Positions 34,772 to 44,600 of a DNA stretch of 64,000 nt are shown here, piece after piece. The stretch is from JANXYW01 sp031400455 (GTDB lineage: Bacteria; Chloroflexota; Dehalococcoidia; DSTF01; JACRBR01), in assembly GCA_031400455.1 (NCBI GenBank), contig JANNPX010000031.1, forward strand, positions 1-64,000. Direction: 5' to 3'. The notes below the pieces were generated by a model that saw only the letters and a list, made by a program, of their open reading frames with translations, was not told the DNA's origin and made no database searches. Numbering within the stretch: position 1 is the stretch's first letter; every line of letters starts with the position of its first letter. The translations under genes were made by a program, and so were the position numbers.

Positions 34772-35224
34772 ATGATCGATGAGATCCGCCGGGAGCCTGC
34801 CAAGCGCGTCACCACGTTCGACCACTCGGGCGCGGAAAACGGTTCGCTGATCGAGCTCTACAAGGACGGCGTAAAGACCACAGCCTACCTCACTGCGGCG
34901 AGCCCCGGAGCCTTCAAGGGATATCATCTACACCGTGTGCGTGCGGCTCGATACGTGTGCGTGCGCGGCCGTATGCGGATCACCCTGTACTCGCAACACG
35001 CAGGCACGGATGGTGAGCCGCGGTGGCAGCGCGAAGAGCATGTGCTCGATGCATCGACGCCGGAGCGACTGTTCATTCCGAAGGATGTAGCGACCGGCCT
35101 CGAGAACATCGGGGACGAGGAGGGGTGGCTTATCAACTATCCCGAACCAGCTTACGACCCGGACCTGAAGGACGAGCAGGTCGAATATACGCAGGCCGAG
35201 CTCGAGGCCGGAATAGTGAAGTGA
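34772..35224 (+). CDS. Cupin protein related to dTDP-4-dehydrorhamnose 3,5-epimerase / WxcM-like
   Basis: A 150-residue cupin-fold protein. 'GAFKGYHLHRVRAARYVCVRGRMRITLY' and 'RLFIPKDVATGLENIGDEEGWLINYPEPAYDP' match the sugar-nucleotide epimerase/isomerase cupins, with the HLH-type catalytic region. It may act on a nucleotide sugar; a glycan export operon lies 1-5 kb away on the other strand. GGAG is seven bases before the ATG. It is three bases upstream of the serine hydrolase gene, so they are co-transcribed. Confidence 0.78.
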   Translation: MIDEIRREPAKRVTTFDHSGAENGSLIELYKDGVKTTAYLTAASPGAFKGYHLHRVRAARYVCVRGRMRITLYSQHAGTDGEPRWQREEHVLDASTPERLFIPKDVATGLENIGDEEGWLINYPEPAYDPDLKDEQVEYTQAELEAGIVK

Positions 35225-35227
35225 CCA

Positions 35228-36064
35228 ATGAGCAAGCTACCTGAAGTCGAACGCGAACTCCGGCGTGTCGGCGCAAGATACAGCGGTACATGGACGACGG
35301 CGCTGACCGATGTCGCGACTGGCGAGCACTTCGGCATCGACGAAGATGCAGTCATGCCGACGGCGTCGCTGATCAAGGTGCCGGTTCTCGTTTCGCTCTA
35401 CACCGCCGTCGAGCGAGGCGACCTTCGACTGGACGGACTCACGACGTATGAGGAAGTGCACAAATGCGGCGGGTCGGGTGTACTGCAGCATCTGGCGCCG
35501 GGAACTCGCATGACCGTGCGCGATGCTGCAGTGCTCATGCTGATCATCTCTGACAACGCCGCGACGAACATGTGCATCGACCTGGTCGGGCTGGATCAGG
35601 TGAACGAGACCGTGCAGGCGCTGGGATTCGAGCAAACGCACCTGTATCGCCGTCTCGGCGATCGTTCGGCGGGGCTCGATGCGCGCAAGATGTCCGTGAG
35701 CAGTGCCGGCGACATCTGCCGAATGATGACGCTGATCGCGCGGCATGAAGCCGTCTCGGCAGAGGCGTCGGAAGACATGCTACGGATCCTGCGGCGCTGC
35801 AACGGGCGTGCGGAGCTCTCTCACCTGCTGCCGTGGAACGAGATGAACATGCTCGACAACCCACGCGAGAACTGGGTCGCGGAGAAGGGTGGCGCATTCA
35901 TCAACGGGATCCGCACAGGGGGGTCGATCTTCCACAGCGAGCGCAGTTGCTTCGCGATGTCAGTGTTCGGCGAGGGGATGCTTGCCTCCGGCGCCGGCCA
36001 CGAAGCAGAAGGCAACCAGATCCTGTGGGAGATGGGCAAGGCCGCCTGGGACGCGCTCGCGTAG
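35228..36064 (+). CDS. Class A beta-lactamase-like serine hydrolase
   Basis: A 278-residue protein with the class A active site: Ser-x-x-Lys in 'MPTASLIKVPVL', Ser-Asp-Asn in 'LIISDNAATNMCIDLVG' and 'VAEKGGAFING' where Lys-Thr-Gly is expected. The third box is altered and no signal peptide is visible, so true beta-lactam resistance is doubtful; a peptidase or esterase role is possible. It is read three bases after the cupin gene and converges with the acetyltransferase, with only five bases between stops. Confidence 0.85.
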   Translation: MSKLPEVERELRRVGARYSGTWTTALTDVATGEHFGIDEDAVMPTASLIKVPVLVSLYTAVERGDLRLDGLTTYEEVHKCGGSGVLQHLAPGTRMTVRDAAVLMLIISDNAATNMCIDLVGLDQVNETVQALGFEQTHLYRRLGDRSAGLDARKMSVSSAGDICRMMTLIARHEAVSAEASEDMLRILRRCNGRAELSHLLPWNEMNMLDNPRENWVAEKGGAFINGIRTGGSIFHSERSCFAMSVFGEGMLASGAGHEAEGNQILWEMGKAAWDALA

Positions 36065-36068
36065 GACG

Positions 36069-36914
36069 CTACGCGGTGCGCAGCGCAGCGTCGACCGCGT
36101 CGATCGCTGTGATGACCTGTTGCGATTCCTCCCCGCCTGTGGCGGCGACCGCGTCGAGGAAGATGAGGTCGTCTTTCAGCGCATCGCCGGACGCGCGCAG
36201 TCCGTCCGAGCCGACCTCGAACGAACCCAGCAAGGTGTCCACGAGTGACTTCAGCGACTGCCGATGGAGCTTGTAGTCGACAATCGCCTGGCGCATGCGC
36301 GCAACGAGATCGCGATCGCGGCCGGACGGGTCGTCGCCGTCGTTTGAGACGGGAGTTGGCGCACCGACGACGCGGGCTGGAGCGCCGACAACGGTGACAT
36401 TCGGCGGCACGTCGGCGATAACGACGGCGTTTGCGCCGATACGCACGTGATCGCCGATGGTGATTGGGCCGAGCACCTTCGCTCCGGTGCCGATGTGTAC
36501 CTCGTCCCCGATGGTGGGGCCGTCCAGGCTGAACCCGAGCTTCTTGCTGTTCGACAATCCGATTGTCACCCACGGGTTGATCTGGCAGTTGCGGCCGATC
36601 CGCGTGCGCCCGTCGATCACGACGTTCCCGTGCGACATCATCAGCCCCGGACCGATCTCGACGCGGTTGCCGATGGACACCCGAAATACTGATCGGGAAA
36701 CGGCATCGCAGAGGACCGGGAGAACAGGAACGCCCGCCGCGAGCAGACGGCACTTCACGCGAAAGAGCCACGCCGCCAGCCAGGCCTCGGCGAAAGCAAT
36801 AGTGAACCAGCGGCGCGTCAGCGCCATGCGATTCGTCCACGGCGGCGACTCGGGAATCGGCGCGAATGTGAACAGGATGTGGACGTCGTAGTCCTGATCT
36901 AGCGCTTCGGCCAT
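36069..36914 (-). CDS. Serine O-acetyltransferase-like hexapeptide-repeat acyltransferase
   Basis: A 281-residue left-handed beta-helix protein. Hexapeptide repeats run from about residue 85 to 185: 'IGNRVEIGPGLMMSHGNVVIDG', 'TIGDEVHIGTGAKVLGPITIG', 'VRIGANAVVIADVPPNVTVVG'. 'ISIGPGLMMSHG'-type His is the usual catalytic residue in the CysE/NeuD group. The N-terminal 70 residues contain a hydrophobic helix ('AFAEAWLAAWLFRVK'). A sugar acetyltransferase is more likely than cysteine biosynthesis given the polysaccharide-export neighbours. The start at 36914 overlaps the upstream methyltransferase stop by 16 bases. Confidence 0.8.
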   Translation of the reverse strand: MAEALDQDYDVHILFTFAPIPESPPWTNRMALTRRWFTIAFAEAWLAAWLFRVKCRLLAAGVPVLPVLCDAVSRSVFRVSIGNRVEIGPGLMMSHGNVVIDGRTRIGRNCQINPWVTIGLSNSKKLGFSLDGPTIGDEVHIGTGAKVLGPITIGDHVRIGANAVVIADVPPNVTVVGAPARVVGAPTPVSNDGDDPSGRDRDLVARMRQAIVDYKLHRQSLKSLVDTLLGSFEVGSDGLRASGDALKDDLIFLDAVAATGGEESQQVITAIDAVDAALRTA

Positions 36915-37699
36915 GGCGCCGCACCCGGCTTTCGCCAAACCGAAAAGATCATGTCGGAGTGCTGCGGCCGCCCGCGCGCGATGCGATCCAACGTGTTCCA
37001 GATCGCGCGAGCCATTCGCTCGGGCAGGCGATCGAGGACCGCGCCGTAACGCGAGAAGAGCCACAGTAGCGAGATGCCCGTGCAGCGATCGAGGACGAGC
37101 CAGTTCCCGCCCAGCGATCGGATGTAGGGAAGGTCGCCCTTGACGTTGTGATCCTCCGGTATCTCCCAGTAGGGTCGCCACAGGGGCCGTGGACGGTGGA
37201 GCCTACGGCTGAGGCGGTCGCTCGCGCGGCCCAGCTTGCAGGAAACGCTCTCAAAGTTGGCGAGGGCGATAATGACGCGCCCATCCGGTCGTGTGATGCG
37301 CGCGGCCTCCCGCATGAACGCGAGCGGATCGGAGAAATGGTCGAGCGAGCCTTGGCAGATGACGCGATCGAACGATGCGTCGGCGAACGGCAACTCTTCG
37401 GCGATGCTGCGCACCATCTCGGCCGTGCTCTCCGGCTGAACATAGTTGCCGACACCGATCATCTCCATGGAGGCCTCGGCGCCGATCGCGCGGCAGCCGC
37501 GCTGGGCGATGCGCATGGCTACGCGTCCTGTGCCGCAGGCGACGTCGAGTACCCGCTGTCCCCGTACGTCCGAGGCGAGGTCGACCATGGTCTCTTCAAC
37601 AGCGCGATAGAGATACTCGGAGTCGCGGTGCTTGCCGGCGTGGAAGTCGTCGATTGAATACGTCAGGTCGAAGTCAGGCTTATTCGTTTCGACGGTCAT
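36899..37699 (-). CDS. SAM-dependent class I methyltransferase
   Basis: A 266-residue protein. Motif I is 'RVLDVACGTGRVAMRIAQRG', motif II 'RAIGAEASMEMI', and 'ELPFADASFDRVICQGSLDH' and 'EAARITRPDGRVIIAL' are typical of UbiE/type 11 methyltransferases. The substrate is unknown; the operon context (polysaccharide ABC exporter) suggests a glycan or lipid carrier. The ATG at 37699 overlaps the upstream stop by four bases. Confidence 0.88.
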   Translation of the reverse strand: MTVETNKPDFDLTYSIDDFHAGKHRDSEYLYRAVEETMVDLASDVRGQRVLDVACGTGRVAMRIAQRGCRAIGAEASMEMIGVGNYVQPESTAEMVRSIAEELPFADASFDRVICQGSLDHFSDPLAFMREAARITRPDGRVIIALANFESVSCKLGRASDRLSRRLHRPRPLWRPYWEIPEDHNVKGDLPYIRSLGGNWLVLDRCTGISLLWLFSRYGAVLDRLPERMARAIWNTLDRIARGRPQHSDMIFSVWRKPGAAPWPKR

Positions 37700-38337
37700 C
37701 GCGCCACCGTCCCGGTTGCGCCGTTGGCTGAAGCGGCGGAGATGAGCGACGGCGGGGTAACGCCTGACCGTTTGGCCACAGAGAGCACAATATCGAACTC
37801 CTCGAACCCGCCGAAGAGGCTGGCGAACCAGCGCTCGAACCGATACTGGCTCCCCCGGCTGGCGTTCGCGAGCTTTTCGATGAACTGCGTGAACGGTCCG
37901 CGCGCCAGGGCTAGCCCCGTGTCGTCACCGCGCTGACCCGCCACACGCAGGCGCGCGCGCTCGATGGCGAACGCCGTTGGCGTCGGCGCATCCCATGGTT
38001 TGCTGCGCGGGTCGTAGTAGTTGAACGTATTGAGCGTCAGCAACGGCCGCGCTGCAGCATCGCGCGATACGGCGATGGTCGATGATGCATGCGGCAACGT
38101 GATGTGGATGAGAGCTCCCGGCTTGCAGACGCGCCAGAACTCGTCGAGCGTAGCAGCGACATCGGCTCGGTACATTATCGTACGGCCGGCGAAGATCTCA
38201 TCGACGCTGCTATCGCGGAAGGGCAGGTGCGGACCCGACTGTGCGACGAACGCCACGCCCTTCTCGGGAAAGGCATTGATGCGGAGCGCACGCGCAGCCT
38301 GCTTCGCCCGGCCGCTGAAGTCCAGACGCGCCATCAT
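37696..38337 (-). CDS. Methyltransferase-like protein lacking a clear SAM-binding motif I
   Basis: A 213-residue protein. 'HLPFRDSSVDEIFAGRTIMY' and 'DEFWRVCKPGALIHITLPHAS' match the second half of type 11 methyltransferases, and 'SRGSQYRFERWFASLFGGFEE' resembles the C-terminal part of glycan-cluster methyltransferases. The glycine-rich motif I expected near the N-terminus is not visible, so it may be N-terminally reduced or use a partner. It is tightly coupled to genes on both sides by 4-bp overlaps. Confidence 0.72.
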   Translation of the reverse strand: MMARLDFSGRAKQAARALRINAFPEKGVAFVAQSGPHLPFRDSSVDEIFAGRTIMYRADVAATLDEFWRVCKPGALIHITLPHASSTIAVSRDAAARPLLTLNTFNYYDPRSKPWDAPTPTAFAIERARLRVAGQRGDDTGLALARGPFTQFIEKLANASRGSQYRFERWFASLFGGFEEFDIVLSVAKRSGVTPPSLISAASANGATGTVAR

Positions 38338-39155
38338 GACGTTGCCACCTGCGCAACCTTCAGTTCCTGTTGCTCTTCCGGCCGCAGCGCGAGCAGGGCT
38401 TCGACGCGCGCCAGGTAATTATGGACGACCTGGGCGGGCTTCCCTTCGTCCGTGATCCGTCCGTGCTCGATGAGGATGCCGCGATCGCAGAACTTCGGCA
38501 GGTTGAGCATGTCGTGCGTGACGAGCACCATCGTGACGCCGTCGGCCCGTAGCCGGTGAATGTGGTTCATGCACTTCGACTGGAACTGCGCATCACCGAC
38601 GGCCAGCACTTCATCGATCAAGAGCACTTCCGGGTTGACATGTACGGCGACAGCGAATCCAAGGCGGAAGAACATGCCGGACGAGTACGTGCGCATCGGT
38701 TGATCGATGAAGTCGCCGAGTTCCGAGAACTCGATGATCTGCGGGAGGATTGCGCGCGCTTCCTTGAGCGTGAGGCCAAGAAGGACAGCGTTAAGAATCG
38801 CGTTTTCGCGCCCACTGATCCTCGGGTGAAAGCCCGAGCCCAGCTCCAGCATGGCGGACACGCGCCCGTTGACCGTGACTTTGCCGCTCGTCGGCTGCGT
38901 GATGCCGGACATGACCCGGAGCGTCGTGCTCTTGCCGCTGCCGTTCGGGCCGATGATGCCCAGACTCTCGCCGCGGCGCACGCGCAAGTTGACCTGGTCC
39001 AGCGCGACGAAAGGGCGATGGGCGTTTGAGAGGAATCGCGGGAGATGGAGCAGCATCGACTTGATGTCAGTCGCTTCGGTCTGCAGCGAGAGAGAGTAGT
39101 GCTTGGACACGTCGTCGAACTGGATGGCGACATCGCCGCCAATCTCAGAGCGCAT
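38334..39155 (-). CDS. ABC transporter ATPase for polysaccharide/teichoic-acid-type export (Wzt/TagH-like)
   Basis: A 273-residue ATPase: Walker A 'GIIGPNGSGKSTTLRVM', signature 'MRTYSSGMFFRLGFAVAV', Walker B 'PEVLLIDEVLAVGD' and H-loop 'VLVTHDM'. The 'GRVSAMLELGSGFHP' and 'AVGDAQFQSKC' segments are diagnostic for the Wzt/TagH/KpsT export subgroup. It lacks the C-terminal carbohydrate-binding domain of long Wzt proteins. It partners the permease encoded just upstream (11-bp overlap) to export a surface glycan across the membrane. Confidence 0.92.
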   Translation of the reverse strand: MRSEIGGDVAIQFDDVSKHYSLSLQTEATDIKSMLLHLPRFLSNAHRPFVALDQVNLRVRRGESLGIIGPNGSGKSTTLRVMSGITQPTSGKVTVNGRVSAMLELGSGFHPRISGRENAILNAVLLGLTLKEARAILPQIIEFSELGDFIDQPMRTYSSGMFFRLGFAVAVHVNPEVLLIDEVLAVGDAQFQSKCMNHIHRLRADGVTMVLVTHDMLNLPKFCDRGILIEHGRITDEGKPAQVVHNYLARVEALLALRPEEQQELKVAQVATS

Positions 39156-39966
39156 CGGCGAACCCCCCCTGCATCTTGTTGAAGGAGAACCAGCCGAGCG
39201 CGGCGATGCTCGCCGTGAAGATAAGCGCCGGTGCCATGCCGGCGCCGGGTAGCTGATTGTGCAGGAACAGATCCCGCCACCCTTCGATCAGCGATGCCAT
39301 GGGGTTGAGAAGCACCCAGTTATGATACTTCTCCGGCACGATCGATAGGGGGTAGATGACGGGTGTGAGATAGAACCAGATGAGACCGACGAAGACGTCC
39401 GTCAGGTGCTCCAGATCGCGGAAATAGACATCGAGCGACGCGATAAGCAGCACGACCCCCATGATCAGCACCGCCTCAACCACCAGCAGATACGGGATGC
39501 CAATCAGCCAGGTCCAGTTGGGGTTGTAGCCCCCAATGACCAGGAGGATGACGAGCACCGGGATCGAGAGCGCGTACTGGACGCCGTTGTTCAGGACGGT
39601 CGCGAGCGGCAGCACGAAGCGCGGGAAGTACACCTTCTTGATCAGTGCCCCGTTGCCCGCGAATGATCCGACCGCGAGCAGGAGCGACGTTTGGAACCAC
39701 GTCCACGGAAACAGGCCGGCAAGCAGGACGAGGTGATAGTCCTCGACGTCGATCCGGATGAACTTGCGCAGAACGACGAACATGACGGCGCCCTGGAGGA
39801 GCGGCCGAATCAGAGACCAAAGGAACCCGAAGATGGTGTCCTGGTAGCGGAGCTTGAGTTCGCGGAACGTGAGAAGATAGAGCAAATCCCACGATCGCCG
39901 CGCCTGGCGATTGATACCTACACCCCCGTCTCTGGCAGGCCTATATCGCTCCGTAGCGTAGCACAT
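39145..39966 (-). CDS. ABC transporter permease for polysaccharide export (Wzm/TagG-like)
   Basis: A 273-residue ABC-2-type permease with six hydrophobic segments, among them 'IRPLLQGAVMFVVLRKFI', 'LVLLAGLFPWTWFQTSLLLA', 'SIPVLVILLVIGG', 'LVVEAVLIMGVVLLIASLDV' and 'PALIFTASIAALGWFSF'. 'FRELKLRYQDTIFGFLWSLI' is the conserved amphipathic interface of this family. An ATG at 39966 is used; the ribosome-binding site is poor, so the true start may be a little downstream. It is the first gene of the export operon that continues with the ATPase, two methyltransferases and an acetyltransferase. Confidence 0.9.
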   Translation of the reverse strand: MCYATERYRPARDGGVGINRQARRSWDLLYLLTFRELKLRYQDTIFGFLWSLIRPLLQGAVMFVVLRKFIRIDVEDYHLVLLAGLFPWTWFQTSLLLAVGSFAGNGALIKKVYFPRFVLPLATVLNNGVQYALSIPVLVILLVIGGYNPNWTWLIGIPYLLVVEAVLIMGVVLLIASLDVYFRDLEHLTDVFVGLIWFYLTPVIYPLSIVPEKYHNWVLLNPMASLIEGWRDLFLHNQLPGAGMAPALIFTASIAALGWFSFNKMQGGFADAL

Positions 39967-40015
39967 GGATTCAGGCTGACGGCCACCGGAACTCGCACCA
40001 TGCCGACCCCGTAGC

Positions 40016-40043
40016 GAAGCCCTCGCCGGCTGGCGAGGGCTTC
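40016..40043. terminator. Hairpin after the diiron-protein gene
   Basis: A perfect 12-bp stem, GAAGCCCTCGCC / GGCGAGGGCTTC, with a four-base loop lies 26 bp beyond the stop of the minus-strand gene at 40070 and ahead of the export operon. It lacks a T-run but is long and GC-rich. Confidence 0.7.
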
Positions 40044-40069
40044 GTGTCGAACGGCCCGTGTGCCGGTTA

Positions 40070-41131
40070 TCAGGCCGGGTCGAGGAAGGGCGAGAACTGG
40101 CCGGACATGCGTTCGCGGCGGTCGCCGAGTCCTGCCACCTGCAGCCGGTGCATGTATTCGTTGACCTGCCGCTTGCGCACCGCTGACAACATCCGGAGAC
40201 CCTCATCCATGTGCTCGGTGCCGCCCCCAAGCAGGATGGCTAGCGATTCGATCGATCCGCCGGTCGCCGTGACGCCGGTGCCGGCGAAGATCTCCTCGCC
40301 CGCGTCGAGATAGCTGTGGATCTCTTCACGCCGCTCGGGCTCAGTTTCGAGGATGTGCTTCATGTGCATCACGCCGAACGAGACATGACGCGACTCGTCC
40401 TGGACGGCGAGGCGGAACATGCTCTTCTCCGCCTCGTTGTGCGACAGCAGTTCCCCGGAGCGGAACAGCGTCTGGATGAAGCCCTCGCCGATGATGTGCA
40501 TGATCGCGGACATCTCGGTGAAGTCGCGCGCGGCGATGATGCTGCGGAGACCGGACCCGGGGCCGCCGCTCATCAATCCGCCTCCGTTCGCGAGCGCTCG
40601 CTTGCGGAAGACATCCAGATGACGCGCTTCGTCCATGATCTGACTGGCGAGGTAGAGCTTGATCTCATAATGCTCGTTGCTGATGCTCGGGAGCCATTTA
40701 CCCGGCGTGTCGCCGGCGATGAACTCGACCTCTGTGAGGAACGTGCAGAGCTGGCTCATGGCGAGCTCGATGTCGTCCGGCAGTTCGGTCAGCGTCTCCC
40801 ACGGGATGTCGGTTGCGGAACTCCATTGGCGCTGCACTGCCTCCTCGTACAGCAAGGTGGCGTTCTTGGACCAGACGTCGTTTCTCTCGAGGGTGTAGCC
40901 GACATGTGGGACACCGGTTCGCGCGACGGCGCCGCGCGGACGCATGGTTTGATCGCCGGACGCACGGCGGATCTCGCCGTACGGCCCCGTGTTGATCTCG
41001 TCGAGAGTTAACCCTCGCTTGCCCGGCTTTGCGGCGATACCCCAGTCAGCAGGAGAATCGAGCCACGAGAGGTCGAGGTCGTCGGGAAGTGGTGTCTCGG
41101 TACGGAGCATTTCCTGGGTGTCGATGGCCAT
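40070..41131 (-). CDS. Ferritin-like diiron protein (ribonucleotide reductase R2-like / oxygenase)
   Basis: A 353-residue helical protein with diiron-type ligands: 'LCTFLTEVEFIAGD', 'ASQIMDEARHLDVFRKRA', 'FTEMSAIMHIIGEGFIQT' and 'VQDESRHVSFGVMHMKHI'. The two E-x-x-H motifs ('DEARH', 'DESRH') are the hallmark. It could be an R2-like oxidase or an AurF-like N-oxygenase; no large RNR subunit gene is near, so a stand-alone oxidase is favoured. The upstream region carries helically phased CTAAGT repeats, suggesting control by a response regulator. Confidence 0.78.
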   Translation of the reverse strand: MAIDTQEMLRTETPLPDDLDLSWLDSPADWGIAAKPGKRGLTLDEINTGPYGEIRRASGDQTMRPRGAVARTGVPHVGYTLERNDVWSKNATLLYEEAVQRQWSSATDIPWETLTELPDDIELAMSQLCTFLTEVEFIAGDTPGKWLPSISNEHYEIKLYLASQIMDEARHLDVFRKRALANGGGLMSGGPGSGLRSIIAARDFTEMSAIMHIIGEGFIQTLFRSGELLSHNEAEKSMFRLAVQDESRHVSFGVMHMKHILETEPERREEIHSYLDAGEEIFAGTGVTATGGSIESLAILLGGGTEHMDEGLRMLSAVRKRQVNEYMHRLQVAGLGDRRERMSGQFSPFLDPA

Positions 41132-41167
41132 AGGATCGCCTCCACCTGTTGCGCAGCGGCTCGTTAA

Positions 41168-41228
41168 CTAAGTCGTTGCTAAGTTACGGCATTAGAGCGC
41201 CGCGGCGAAGTGCCGATCGGCCCTAAGT
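41168..41228. promoter_or_regulatory. Three phased CTAAGT direct repeats upstream of the diiron gene
   Basis: CTAAGT occurs at 41168, 41179 and 41223. The distances are 11 and 44 bp, all multiples of 11, so the repeats face the same side of the helix. The first pair has the layout of PhoB/OmpR-type operators (11-bp direct repeats). They lie 37-97 bp upstream of the diiron gene start. Confidence 0.45.
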
Positions 41229-41383
41229 CCGACTCGGCCGACGCCGGGATTGGTGGTGGCGAGCGTCCTGACGCCACGCCGGTTGCCGAAGTGTGGCGAT
41301 GCGAGGCTCGGAGAGTTGAGGTTCGAAACACGACCAATCGCACGAGACGGGGACGTGCGCGAGGAGGTGCTTCGGATGCTAGG

Positions 41384-41674
41384 TCAGCACTTCGCCGTGG
41401 CGACGACCTGCTCGCAGGTAGCGACCTGTTTGATCTCGACGCTGCCGACCATGCCGAATGGCTGCATGAACTTCTCGACCGGTTCCTGCGAGTCGGCTTC
41501 GAGAACCATGTTCATCTTGTGCTCGCCCGGATGAACGACGTCGGCCAGGATCTTGATGCCGTAGGTAGCGGCATTCGGCTGGCTGACGTGCTTGCCGAGC
41601 ATCTGCATCATTTCGGGCTGCTGCGTCGGGCAGGTCTCGAGCGTGTGCTTGTGTTCTACGAAGTAGAGCGTCAT
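41384..41674 (-). CDS. Small unrecognised protein in frame with the dnaE2 tail
   Basis: A 96-residue protein starting 'MTLYFVEHKHTLETCPTQQP' and ending with a Cys-rich 'VATCEQVVATAKC'. It resembles short stand-alone proteins of unknown function. The ATG at 41674 is preceded by AAAGGA seven bases upstream, so it can be translated independently even though the dnaE2 frame runs through it without a stop. The two may be made both as a fusion and as a free protein. The 250 bp beyond it hold no clear gene. Confidence 0.65.
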   Translation of the reverse strand: MTLYFVEHKHTLETCPTQQPEMMQMLGKHVSQPNAATYGIKILADVVHPGEHKMNMVLEADSQEPVEKFMQPFGMVGSVEIKQVATCEQVVATAKC

Positions 41675-44600
41675 CGGACATCCTTTCGGCTTCGGAGTGT
41701 TGCACACAGTGTTACGAATCGACCGGGCGGTGACAACGCGTGCGCGTAGGGATCGATAGCCGAAGTTGTGCGATTCCGGCGCCTGCATGGCGTGCGGTAC
41801 GGGCAGAACGCGGAAATGCTCCGCCAGTACGTTCACAGTGCCCTCCTTTCGCTGGAGCTGCCCTTCAATGATCACGAACGCTTCGCCTCGGACGAGGGCG
41901 CGCTGCTTCTCGTGCAGCCACGGTGGCACGATGATATTCACCATCCCGAACTCGTCCTCCAGCAGCAGGAATACGAACCCTTTGGCGGTGCCGGGCTGCT
42001 GACGGCAGACGACCATGCCGGGCAGATGCACGCGGACGCCGTCCGACATCTGCTGCAGATGGCGTAACGACGGCAGTGACTCGCCAAGATATGGCCGGAT
42101 TAGCGACATGGGGTGGTGTCCGGGCGAAAGCGACAGCAGGCGGTAGTCGGCCGTCATCCGTTCCCACGTACTCAGGTCGGAGAGCTGCGCCTGATCCTGT
42201 TCGACCGGGAGCGCCAGCGCGAGTTGTACGTTCGGCGGGCGGTAAAGCAATCCGAGCTGCCAGAGCAGCTCGCGGCGGTTGAGGCCGAAAGCATCGAACG
42301 CGCCAACCTGGATCAGGTTCTCGATCGCCTCCTCGTGCAGGTGGCACGATGTGATCGCGCCCATCCGACGCACGAAGTCAGCGAGCGAGACGAATGCGCC
42401 GTTGCGGATGCGTTCGCCTTCGATAGTGCGCGCAACATCGCCCCCGATGCTCTTCACGTAACCGAATCCGACGCGCAGCGCGTTGCTCGCGACGCTGCAC
42501 GCGGCGTCGCTGTGGTTGATGTCGGGTGGGAGCACCGTGACGCCGTGACGCTTGGCGTCGTGCGTGAGGACGTGCGGCGGATAGAAACCCATGGGTTGTG
42601 AGTTGAGCAGCGCACAGGTGAACTCGACCGGGTAGTAGCGTCGTAGCCAGGCGGATTGGTACGCGAGGATTGCGAACGCTGCCGAGTGGCTCTTCGGGAA
42701 TCCGAACTCCGCGAAGGCGATGATCTTCTCAAAGACGACCTTCGCAATCTCGTCGGTGACACCGCGGGAGCGCGCTCCTTGCAGAAAGAGATCGAAGAAG
42801 CCCGCCATGCCTTCGTGCGAGCGCTTGCGGCTCATGGCGCGGCGCAGCGCTTCCGCTTGTCCGTCCGTGAAGCCGGCGACGGCGGTGGCCGCCTGCAACA
42901 CCTGCTCCTGGTACAGGATGACGCCCAGCGTTTCCGCCAGGACCGGCTCCAGGCTCGGATGGTCGAACGGTGGCTTGAAGTCGGGATCGGCGAGCAGCGC
43001 CTGCCGGTGCCGGACGTACGGGTTGACGGCGCCGCCGACGATCGGGCCGGGGCGGACGATGGCGACCTGCACCGTCAGGTCTTCGAGCGAACGTGGCCGG
43101 GTACGCGGCAGCATCTGCATCTGCGCGCGGCTTTCGATTTGGAAGACGCCCACGGTATCGCCGTCGCAGATCATGTCGTAGACATCCGAGTCCTGAAAGT
43201 TGATGCGGCTGAGATCTTGAACGATATCGTGCTGATCGGCGATCAGCTCGGTGCATTCTTCGACCAGTGAAAGCATGCCCAGCGCGAGAAAATCGATCTT
43301 GATGAAGCGCGCATCGTCGATGGAGTCCTTATCCCACTGGCAGATGAAGCGGCCTTCCATTGCGGCGCGTTCGACCGGCACCAGTTCGACGATCGGCTTG
43401 GTGGAGATCACCATGCCGCCGACATGCTGGCTGAGATGGCGCGGGAAGCCCGAGATCTGCTTCGAGAGGTCGATGAGGTCCCGCCAGATCGGCGCATCGA
43501 TCTTGCCGGCGTACTCGACATACATCGACATCTCGTTCTCGATATCGGAGCCGTGCCCCCACCCCGCTCGCTTCGCCAACCGGTCGAGTTCGCTCTCAGC
43601 GATGCCAAGCGCCTTGCCGACATCGCGTATGGCACTGCGCAGCTTATAGGTGGGGAAGCTGGCGACAAGCGCGGCATGCTCCTGACCAAAGTGCTCGTAA
43701 ACGCGGAGGATCAACTTCTCGCGGATGTCGCGCGGGAAGTCGAGGTCGATATCCGGTACGGACGCGATCTCTTCGTTCAGGAAGCGGCCGAGGAAGAGGT
43801 TGTACTTGATGGGGTCGACGTGCGAGAGCCCGATCAGATAGCAAAGGATCGAACCGACAGAGGATCCGCGGCCACGCCCGGGCGGCAGCCCCGACCGGCT
43901 GCGGGCGCTGTCTTTCCCCCGCACCTCAACGGCGACGTCGCGGCTGAGTTCGAGCAGGTCGCGATAAATGAGGAAGAAGCCTGAGAGCCCGTGCTTGCGC
44001 ACGAGTCGCAGTTCTTCCTGCAGTCGCTGCTCAACATTGATCGGAATCGCGCCCCCGATGAGGCCATAGCGCTCACGTGCGGCGCTTCGGCAGATCGTTT
44101 CGAGGTAGGCGTCGGCGGTAGAGCCGTCGGGCGCCTCGTAGTTCGGGAAGCGATAGTCGATATCCGTCGTCAGATCGAACGTGCAGCGTTCCGCGATGCG
44201 GGCGCTCTCGTCGAGCGCATCGGGCCATTCGGCGAACAGCGCTTCCATCTCCGCGGATGACTTCAGGTAGTACTCGGAGTTCTCGCGACGCTCGCGGTGC
44301 GATGCCTCGAGCGTGCTGCGATTGCGGATCGCCACCATGACGTCCTGCAGGCGATGGCGATCGCGATCGTGATAGTGCACGTCGTTGGTGGCGACGTAGC
44401 GGACGCCGTGCGCACGCGCCAGTTCGACGAGCCGGCGGCAGCGGTCCGTATCGCCGTAGACAAGGTTGTGTTGGAGTTCGATGTAGAAGTTCTCGCGCCC
44501 GAACCAGCCAACGTATCGCGCGATCGCCGCTTCGGCCGCGGGAATATCGCTGGCGGCGACCAGTGCCGGCACTTCGCCGTGCTTGCAACCGGAGAGCGCG

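Noticed and set aside
35228..36064. Antibiotic-resistance beta-lactamase
   Set aside because: The third active-site box is EKGG instead of KTG and no export signal is visible, so resistance is not supported.
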